Part shown: positions 7,160 through 11,394 of the stretch, in pieces | How the letters are laid out: each line of letters opens with the position of its first letter | How positions within the stretch are numbered: position 1 is the first letter of the stretch | DNA from: Oscillibacter sp. | GTDB taxonomy: Bacteria; Bacillota; Clostridia; Oscillospirales; Oscillospiraceae | Assembly: GCA_003487665.1 (NCBI GenBank) | Contig: DNFA01000081.1 | Location: forward strand, 7,969-19,362 | Length of the DNA stretch: 11,394 bases | Direction of reading: 5' to 3' | Notes under the pieces: model-generated | Seen by the model: the letters and a program-made list of their open reading frames with translations, nothing else | Database searches by the model: none | Told to the model about the DNA's origin: nothing | Position numbers and translations under genes: made by a program

Positions 7160-7221
7160 ATAGCAGAGCCGACGGCGGCTCCGTAGAAACGCCCTGCGCC
7201 ATATCAGCAGGGCTATATGAG
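7157..7221 (-). promoter_or_regulatory. Purine (guanine-type) riboswitch aptamer upstream of guaD
   Basis: Minus-strand helix P1 is CTCATA (7221-7216) with TATGGG (7162-7157). P2 is GCCCTGC (7213-7207) with GCAGGGC (7197-7191), and its loop contains TGATATGG as in known purine aptamers. The J2/3 core GTTTCTAC (7190-7183) matches the family's conserved TTTCTAC. P3 is GGAGCC/GGCTCT (7182-7177, 7170-7165). The base just before the P1 3' strand is C7163, at the specificity position that reads guanine when C and adenine when U. Odd points: the L3 loop is GCCGTC in place of the usual CCGTAAA, and the two bases before C7163 are TG, not GA. Position before guanine deaminase supports guanine as ligand. 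A variant ligand such as 2'-deoxyguanosine is not excluded. Confidence 0.82.
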
Positions 7222-7237
7222 CTGTATTACAGTGGTC

Positions 7238-7266
7238 ATTGTACCATATTCCCGATGGATTGGCAA
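7238..7266 (-). promoter_or_regulatory. Promoter of the guaD riboswitch transcript
   Basis: On the minus strand TTGCCA (7266-7261) and TACAAT (7243-7238) each match five of six consensus bases with a 17-base spacer. Predicted initiation near 7231 is about 10 bases before the aptamer P1 helix. Confidence 0.75.
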
Positions 7267-7272
7267 GAGGAA

Positions 7273-7307
7273 ATCCCCCGGCAAATGCAGGGCATTTGCC
7301 GGGGGAT
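7273..7307 (-). terminator. Terminator after threonine synthase
   Basis: A perfect 16-bp hairpin (7273-7288 with 7292-7307) with a 3-base loop lies 12 bases beyond the thrC stop on the minus strand. It is followed there by TTTCCTCTT, a weak U-tract. It ends just before the guaD promoter and insulates it. Confidence 0.8.
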
Positions 7308-7318
7308 CTGTCGGCATT

Positions 7319-8560
7319 TTACTCCACGGTGACGCCGCGCTTCTTGAACTCGCTGACCATGAGATCCAGATCCGGCTCGATGTGGATCGGCTCACCGGCG
7401 GACTTGATGGCGTTGGCCACGTCCTTCAGGCCGTTGCCGGTGACGACGCTGACCACGGTGGCGTCGTGGGGGATCAAGCCCTCCTCGCAGGCCTTCTTCA
7501 GCGCCGCCGCGCCGGTGACACCGGCAGGCTCGCCGAACACGCCGCAGGTGCGGCCCAGCAGCCGCTGGGCGGCCAGGATCTCCTCGTCAGAGACGTTCAC
7601 GGCGATGCCGTTGGACTCGCGGATGGCCATGAGCGCCTTGTCCGCGTTCCGGGGCACTCCCACGGAGATGGAGTCGGCGATGGTGTTCTCCTCCATAGGC
7701 TGCCACGGCTCGTCGTTCTGGATGGCGCGGTTGATGGGATAGCAGCCCAGCGACTGGGCGGAGATCAGGCGGGGCAGCTTGTCGATGAAGCCGATGGCGT
7801 ACAGATCCTTGAAGCCCTTCCACACACCGGCGATGGTGCAGCCGTCGCCCACGGAGATAGCCAGATAGTCGGGCATCTCCCAGTTCAGCTGCTCGGCGAT
7901 CTCCAGTGCCACCGTCTTTTTGCCCTCGCTGAGATAGGGGTTGATGGCGGCGTTGCGGTTGTACCAGCCGTACTTGTCGATGGCGGCGGCGGACATCTTG
8001 AAGGTGTCCTCATAGTTGCCCTTCACGGAGATCACGTTGGCGCCGAAGATCATCAGCTGCGCCACCTTGCCCTTGGGCGCGCGCTCAGGAACGAAGATAT
8101 AGGTCTTGATGCCCGCGGCGGCGGCATTGCCCGCCAGAGAGCTGGCGGCGTTGCCGGTGGAGGAGCAGGCGATGGTCTTGGCTCCGGCTTCCATGGCCTT
8201 GGCCACGGCCATGGCGCTGGCGCGATCCTTCAGGGACGCGGTGGGGTTCTGGCCGTCGTCCTTGACCCACAGGCGCTTGATGCCCAGCATCTCCGCCAGC
8301 TTCGGCTCCTCGTACAGGGGGCTCCAGCCCACGCGCAGGGGCGTGTCGGGCGTCGTCTCCTCCACGGGCAGCAGCTCGCGGTAGCGCCACATGGAGCGGT
8401 TGTCCCGCTTGGCCAGCTTCTCCTTGGTCAGCACGGACTTGATGTAGTCGTAATCATAGACGATATCCAGGATACCGCCGCACTCGCAGTTGGTCAGATC
8501 GGGAACGGCGTCGTAGGTCTTGCCGCAGCGGACACACTTGCCGTATTTCACGTTTTTCAT
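7319..8560 (-). CDS. thrC: Threonine synthase
   Basis: This 413-residue fold-type-II PLP enzyme is called threonine synthase, which converts O-phosphohomoserine to threonine in the last pathway step. An N-terminal zinc-ribbon-like set of cysteines (Cys9, 12, 25, 27) is followed by the catalytic fold. PLP-binding Lys111 is in NPTASLKDRA, the substrate loop is SSTGNAAS (133-140), and the glycine loop is VGDGCT (237-242). Length and N-terminal ribbon fit the ThrC class found in many bacteria and archaea. Related enzymes such as cysteate synthase share this layout, so the exact substrate rests on family resemblance. The ATG at 8560 follows a GAGGT site. It lies 24 bases after the ribbon-helix-helix gene and is probably co-transcribed with it. 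No homoserine kinase or dehydrogenase is nearby. Confidence 0.88.
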   Translation of the reverse strand: MKNVKYGKCVRCGKTYDAVPDLTNCECGGILDIVYDYDYIKSVLTKEKLAKRDNRSMWRYRELLPVEETTPDTPLRVGWSPLYEEPKLAEMLGIKRLWVKDDGQNPTASLKDRASAMAVAKAMEAGAKTIACSSTGNAASSLAGNAAAAGIKTYIFVPERAPKGKVAQLMIFGANVISVKGNYEDTFKMSAAAIDKYGWYNRNAAINPYLSEGKKTVALEIAEQLNWEMPDYLAISVGDGCTIAGVWKGFKDLYAIGFIDKLPRLISAQSLGCYPINRAIQNDEPWQPMEENTIADSISVGVPRNADKALMAIRESNGIAVNVSDEEILAAQRLLGRTCGVFGEPAGVTGAAALKKACEEGLIPHDATVVSVVTGNGLKDVANAIKSAGEPIHIEPDLDLMVSEFKKRGVTVE

Positions 8561-8584
8561 GATCGTTACCTCACAGAAAATTTT

Positions 8585-8761
8585 TTAGTCCTCGTCCTCC
8601 CGCAGATTCTCCAATGCCACACGCACCGCCTCCACCACGAAGGCCGAAAAAGTGCAGTCCTGCCCGCGGATCGCTTCCTCCACCTGTTCGATCAGGTCAT
8701 CGGGAAAACGAATGCTCTTATTGGTAGATGACGGTGTTTTCGGAATTTTGAACTTCTTCAT
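8585..8761 (-). CDS. Small ribbon-helix-helix (CopG/Arc-like) DNA-binding protein
   Basis: The 58-residue product has a basic N-terminal tail (MKKFKIPKTPSSTN), then KSIRFPDDLIEQVEEAI and FSAFVVEAVRVALENL. This is the strand-helix-helix pattern of the MetJ/Arc/CopG fold: one beta strand (about 14-18) that pairs in a dimer to enter the DNA major groove, and two helices. ATG at 8761 is preferred over a GTG 6 bases upstream because GAGGTG lies 5 bases before the ATG and overlaps the GTG. It is the first gene of a unit with thrC and diverges from the 58-residue gene at 8865. A role in repressing its own promoter is inferred from the repeated boxes there. Such proteins are also antitoxins, but no toxin gene is adjacent. 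Confidence 0.85.
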   Translation of the reverse strand: MKKFKIPKTPSSTNKSIRFPDDLIEQVEEAIRGQDCTFSAFVVEAVRVALENLREDED

Positions 8762-8794
8762 AGGCACCTCGCAACACGTTTGTCATACATATGG

Positions 8795-8849
8795 TATTGC
8801 ATTTCGGTGCGAAATAATGCATTATAAATGTAGCACAAAACGTAATGCA
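8795..8849. promoter_or_regulatory. Repeated TAATGCA-like boxes, candidate operator
   Basis: TATTGCA (8795-8801), the palindrome TAATGCATTA (8815-8824) and TAATGCA (8843-8849) recur within 55 bases. The last two cover the -35 and -10 of the leftward promoter. Ribbon-helix-helix dimers commonly bind such short repeated half-sites, and the adjacent gene encodes one. That this protein binds here is inference. A rightward promoter for the 8865 gene must also lie in this gap; TATAAA at 8823-8828 is a possible -10, but its best -35 (TTGCAT 8797-8802) is 20 bases away. Confidence 0.5.
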
Positions 8850-8850
8850 A
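8821..8850 (-). promoter_or_regulatory. Promoter of the ribbon-helix-helix/thrC unit
   Basis: On the minus strand TTGCAT (8850-8845) and a perfect TATAAT (8826-8821) are separated by 18 bases. Initiation near 8814 gives a leader of about 50 bases. Both elements overlap TAATGCA-type boxes. Confidence 0.75.
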
Positions 8851-8864
8851 AGGAGGTGAGCAAT

Positions 8865-9041
8865 ATGAACAATATGGGGAATGCGCAGGTACCGGCGCTG
8901 CCTGCCTATTACACCGTGCTGTGCGCACGGGCGGCAGACGCCATCGAAGCCATTGAGCAGGCCAATTACGGCCTTGCCCGTGAGCTTCTCATCAAGGGAA
9001 TGCAGGAAGCAGAGGAGATCGTTATCTCTCAGGAATCATAA
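8865..9041 (+). CDS. Small conserved-looking protein of unknown function
   Basis: The 58-residue product starts at an ATG with an excellent AAAGGAGGTGAG site 4 bases upstream, which is the main evidence that it is real. The frame remains open far upstream through the divergent promoter, but that part has no start signal. After a short N-terminal tail (MNNMGNAQVPALP) the chain is largely predicted helical: YYTVLCARAADAIEAIEQANYGLARELLIKGMQEAEEIVIS. It looks like a two-helix hairpin, acidic and soluble, with no signal peptide, membrane helix or cysteine cluster. From memory, similar short proteins (aromatic start, DAIEALE, then LLIKAQQEAEE) occur in Firmicute prophages and accessory regions; I cannot verify this. 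It is a single-gene unit ended by the hairpin at 9045-9072. The function is unknown. Confidence 0.72.
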   Translation: MNNMGNAQVPALPAYYTVLCARAADAIEAIEQANYGLARELLIKGMQEAEEIVISQES

Positions 9042-9044
9042 CAA

Positions 9045-9072
9045 ACAGGGCGGGGCGAAAGCCCCGCCCTGT
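9045..9072. terminator. Bidirectional terminator hairpin
   Basis: A perfect 12-bp GC-rich stem (9045-9056 with 9061-9072) is capped by a GAAA loop. It lies between the convergent 58-residue gene and the PLP enzyme gene. On the minus strand TTTGTTAT follows the stem, and on the plus strand the T-run is weaker. Confidence 0.8.
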
Positions 9073-9091
9073 GAGCGTTTGGTGTTATTTC

Positions 9092-10573
9092 TTACAGCGC
9101 CTTCAGCAGGCCGGTGGCCTCGTTGAACTCGTTGATCAGCTCGTCCAGCTCCTTGGCCTGTGCGTGAACGGCGTCCCAGGTGTTCTTGGTGTCGTACCAC
9201 TGGGCGTTCAGATCCTCCACGTTCATCTGCTGCTGCTCCACCCAGGTGTAGTACTTCAGGTTGTGGACGCGCTTGCGCTCGGTGTAGGTCAGCTCCAGCA
9301 TGGAGTCGGTCTTCAGACCCAGCATGTGCAGGTTGTGATCCAGAGCGGCCTCGTGTGCGTTGTACGCGCCGTGCATCTGGTTCAGCTCCTCCACGCGGGA
9401 CTGGTACATCACGGCGGAGTCGGTCAGAACGGTGGCGACCACGTCGTTCTCGGTCAGCTCATAGTACTTGGCCATCTTGATGCAGCACAGCACGTTGGCG
9501 ATGCCGGAGATGCCCAGCCAGGTCATCTTCTGGACTTCCTCATCGGACATGCCCAGCTCGTCCTTCATGTACTTCTGACCCTCGGGGGTGTTGAACAGGC
9601 GCAGCAGGCGCTGGCTGTCCTCGTCGTCGATGGCGATGGCCATGTCGGTGTTCTTCACGTTATGGATCCAGGGGATGTGCTTGTCGCCGATGCCCTCGAT
9701 GCGGTGGCCGCCGAAGCCGTTATCCAGAATGGTGGGGCACTGCAGCGCCTCGCCCACGGCCAGCTTCAGGTGGGGATAGCGCTCCTTCAGCAGATCGCCG
9801 GCGGACATGGTGCCGGCGGAGCCGGAGGTAAAGCAGGCGCCGGCGAAGTTCTGGCCGGGCTTCTTCACGGCCTCGAACAGGTCGGCCAGGGCGTAGCCGG
9901 TGACGTTGTAGTGCCACAGGGGGTTGCCCATCTCGGCGAACTGGTTGAAGATCATCATGGTGGGATCCTGCTTCAGCTCCCAGGTCTTGTCGAAGATCTC
10001 CTTGACGTTGGACTCGCAGCCGGGGGTGGCGATGATCTGACCGGCGATGGACTTCAGCCAGTCAAAGCGCTCCTTGGACATGTCCTGGGGCAGAATGGCC
10101 ACGGACTCGCAGGCCAGCAGCTTGGAGTTGAAGGCGCCGCCGCGGCAGTAGTTGCCGGTGGAGGGCCATACGGCGTGATGATAGGTTGCGTCGAACTGAC
10201 CGGTCACCAGGCGGGGAGCCAGGCAGCCGAAGGAGGCGCCCACCTTGTGGCAGCCGGTGGGGAACCACTTGCCGGACATGGCCACGATGCGGCAGGGCAC
10301 GCCGGACAGCTTGCTGGGGATCTCCACGTAGTTGGGGACCTTCTGGAACAGGCCGCCGCTCTCCTTGGCCTCGTTGTGCCAGGAAATGCGGAACAGGTTG
10401 ACGGGATCCACATCCCACAGACCGGTGTGGCTCAGCTTGGCCTTGATCTTCTCCGGGATCAGATCGGGATTCTGCATCTGAGCGATGGTGGGGATGATGA
10501 CGTTGTTCTCCTTGGCCTTCTGGATATTATGCTCCAGACCCACTTTGTTGATGGACAGATCGATTTTACCCAT
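9092..10573 (-). CDS. PLP-dependent enzyme, cysteine synthase/tryptophan synthase beta-like, substrate unknown
   Basis: The 493-residue protein is a fold-type-II PLP enzyme. Lys110 in GCHKVGASFG is the probable Schiff-base lysine, and STGNYCRGG (138-146) is the substrate-carboxylate loop. GSAGT (251-255) is the phosphate-binding glycine loop. GHRIEGIGDKHIP (289-301) resembles the cysteine synthase segment HKIQGIGxGFIP. It is over 100 residues longer than cysteine synthase (about 310), with extra sequence at both ends: an N-terminal part of about 90 residues and a C-terminal helical part rich in charged residues. I cannot assign its reaction. Lyase, thiolase or beta-replacement chemistry on an amino acid is possible. 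The ATG at 10573 has AGGAGG upstream and overlaps the end of the regulator gene by 8 bases (ATGGGTAA), suggesting translational coupling. The hairpin at 9045-9072 ends the unit. Confidence 0.85.
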   Translation of the reverse strand: MGKIDLSINKVGLEHNIQKAKENNVIIPTIAQMQNPDLIPEKIKAKLSHTGLWDVDPVNLFRISWHNEAKESGGLFQKVPNYVEIPSKLSGVPCRIVAMSGKWFPTGCHKVGASFGCLAPRLVTGQFDATYHHAVWPSTGNYCRGGAFNSKLLACESVAILPQDMSKERFDWLKSIAGQIIATPGCESNVKEIFDKTWELKQDPTMMIFNQFAEMGNPLWHYNVTGYALADLFEAVKKPGQNFAGACFTSGSAGTMSAGDLLKERYPHLKLAVGEALQCPTILDNGFGGHRIEGIGDKHIPWIHNVKNTDMAIAIDDEDSQRLLRLFNTPEGQKYMKDELGMSDEEVQKMTWLGISGIANVLCCIKMAKYYELTENDVVATVLTDSAVMYQSRVEELNQMHGAYNAHEAALDHNLHMLGLKTDSMLELTYTERKRVHNLKYYTWVEQQQMNVEDLNAQWYDTKNTWDAVHAQAKELDELINEFNEATGLLKAL

Positions 10574-11222
10574 GTTTCTTTTCCTCCTGTTGTTTGTTGG
10601 CGTCAATATAAGAGTATAGAGTATATTTGGAAATACCGAAGTATTTTGCCACTTTGTCGCCGGACTTCGTCACCAGGAACGCGCCCGCGTCGCTGAGGAA
10701 GCGGATGGCGCGCACCTTGTCGTCCTTGTTCATCAGCGCCGCCGGCTTGCCCACCAGCGCCACGGACTGGCGGATGAGATCCTCCAGCACGTCGTTGACG
10801 TTGATGATCTTCTCCGGCTCGGACTGCTCCCTGTCCCGTGTGAGCATGAACTCGCCCAGCTCCTGATGCATGAGCATCATGTTGCTGATGTCGTAGTTGA
10901 TGGAGAAGATAGCCGTCACCGCGCCGCGCCCGTTGCGGATATACAGGGACGATGACTTGAGTATCTTCCCGTCGGGGGTACGCGTGAGATAGCACAGGTG
11001 ATCCTGCGGCTGGTCGTTCTGATGCTCCAGCTGCTCCATGACCACCTTGGACGCGCCGTCGCCCACCTTGCGGCCGGACACATGGCCGTTTTCGATGTGA
11101 ACGATGGTGTGCTCCGGGTGGCTGCCGGACACATCGTGGATGACCACTTCGCACTTGTCGCCGAACTGCGCCGCGATACCCGCCGCGATCTGCTTCAGCG
11201 ATTCCAGTCGTCTTGCCTCCAT
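10566..11222 (-). CDS. DauR/YheO-type transcriptional regulator
   Basis: The 218-residue product has an N-terminal YheO-like PAS domain (about 1-120: FGDKCEVVIHDVSG, IVHIENGHVSGRKVGD, LKSSSLYIRNGRGAVTAIFSINYD). A C-terminal helix-turn-helix of the DauR-like type follows (about 165-210: KVRAIRFLSDAGAFLVTKSGDKVAKYFGISKYTLYSYID). The best known member, DauR of Pseudomonas, represses D-arginine catabolism; other members sit beside amino-acid-degrading PLP enzymes. By analogy it senses an amino acid or related compound and controls the downstream PLP enzyme gene, with which it forms one unit. The ATG at 11222 is chosen for its GAGGAGGG site. An in-frame ATG 33 bases upstream also has a GGAGGTG site nearby, but it lies at the likely transcription start. 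The last codons GGG TAA overlap the next gene's ATG GGT. Confidence 0.87.
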   Translation of the reverse strand: MEARRLESLKQIAAGIAAQFGDKCEVVIHDVSGSHPEHTIVHIENGHVSGRKVGDGASKVVMEQLEHQNDQPQDHLCYLTRTPDGKILKSSSLYIRNGRGAVTAIFSINYDISNMMLMHQELGEFMLTRDREQSEPEKIINVNDVLEDLIRQSVALVGKPAALMNKDDKVRAIRFLSDAGAFLVTKSGDKVAKYFGISKYTLYSYIDANKQQEEKKHG

Positions 11223-11253
11223 AACACCCTCCTCTTTCCTTTTCTCCTTATAC

Positions 11254-11281
11254 ATAATACCACACCTCCCACAAAAAGCAA
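11254..11281 (-). promoter_or_regulatory. Promoter of the regulator/PLP enzyme unit
   Basis: On the minus strand TTGCTT (11281-11276) and TATTAT (11259-11254) are 16 bases apart, with TGG directly before the -10 as an extended element. Initiation near 11247 gives a leader of about 25 bases before the ATG at 11222. Confidence 0.6.
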
Positions 11282-11322
11282 CGATTTTTTCTGAAAATCT
11301 TTTAGATTTCCTAAATTTTTGT

Positions 11323-11350
11323 TTGACATCCGGAAACCATGTGCTATGAT
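11323..11350 (+). promoter_or_regulatory. Strong rightward promoter leading out of the window
   Basis: A perfect TTGACA (11323-11328) and TATGAT (11345-11350) are 16 bases apart, with TGC just before the -10. It diverges from the regulator promoter about 40 bases away. Transcription would start near 11357. Confidence 0.75.
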
Positions 11351-11356
11351 AGGAGA

Positions 11357-11394
11357 TGGTACCGTCGATCGACAAGGGCAAACACGCCTGCCAG
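11357..11394 (+). promoter_or_regulatory. Possible 5' end of a cyclic-di-GMP-I (GEMM) riboswitch, truncated
   Basis: Directly after a strong promoter the leader reads GTCGATCGACAAGGGCAAAC (11364-11383) and continues to the window end. GGGCAAAC after an A-rich step is the hallmark 5' core of class I cyclic-di-GMP riboswitches, as in the ACAGGGCAAACC segment of the Vibrio Vc2 RNA. The diagnostic second half (GACGCAAAGCC) would lie beyond the window, so the call is tentative. The gene it would control is not in the window. Confidence 0.45.

Noticed and set aside
7217..8731. Plus-strand open frame of about 500 codons opposite thrC
   Set aside because: It is antisense to a clear threonine synthase with intact PLP motifs, and has no start signal or recognisable domain.
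8585..9041. Ribbon-helix-helix gene and small gene as a toxin-antitoxin pair
   Set aside because: The genes are divergent, not co-directional and overlapping. The partner of the ribbon-helix-helix gene in its unit is threonine synthase, and the 58-residue protein shows no toxin motif.
9071..10696. Plus-strand open frame of about 540 codons opposite the PLP enzyme
   Set aside because: It is the antisense shadow of the PLP enzyme gene, with low-complexity Leu/Val/Gly/His composition.

Overview
The window looks like chromosomal DNA from a GC-rich member of the Clostridia, most plausibly an Oscillospiraceae-type gut bacterium. This is inferred from strong GGAGG ribosome-binding sites, a T-box leader on pheST, an IreB-family phosphoprotein, riboswitch control and families of palindromic intergenic repeats. 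Coding regions have very high third-position GC, which creates many long but meaningless open frames on the opposite strands.

Left part (1-5340): a palindromic repeat fills the left edge, followed by a leftward NAD(P)H-hydrate dehydratase gene (nnrD). Divergent from it is a phenylalanine-specific T-box leader with its terminator, then pheS and pheT for the two subunits of phenylalanyl-tRNA synthetase. A separate promoter drives ireB, closed by a strong terminator.

Middle (5341-7320): about 490 bases without a gene hold two 195-bp direct repeats, each built of four GC-rich hairpins flanked by GTAGGG/CCCTAC, plus a partial inverted copy of the left-edge repeat. Leftward after this comes guanine deaminase (guaD). 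Its leader carries a purine (guanine-type) riboswitch aptamer that shares bases with an intrinsic terminator.

Right part (7319-11394): a two-gene leftward unit encodes a small ribbon-helix-helix protein and a threonine synthase. It diverges from a 58-residue protein of unknown function, across an intergenic region with repeated TAATGCA-like boxes. A terminator separates these from a second leftward unit encoding a DauR/YheO-type regulator and an unassigned fold-type-II PLP enzyme, with an 8-base gene overlap. At the right edge a strong rightward promoter drives a leader whose first bases resemble a cyclic-di-GMP-I (GEMM) riboswitch, cut off by the window end.

The genes are mostly housekeeping or amino-acid and nucleotide metabolism. 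RNA-based control is dense: a clear T-box, a probable purine riboswitch and a possible third switch. I saw no insertion sequence, CRISPR array, rRNA or tRNA gene. The least explained parts are the modular palindromes, the divergent PheS active site, the boxed divergent promoter of the ribbon-helix-helix gene and the unassigned PLP enzyme.
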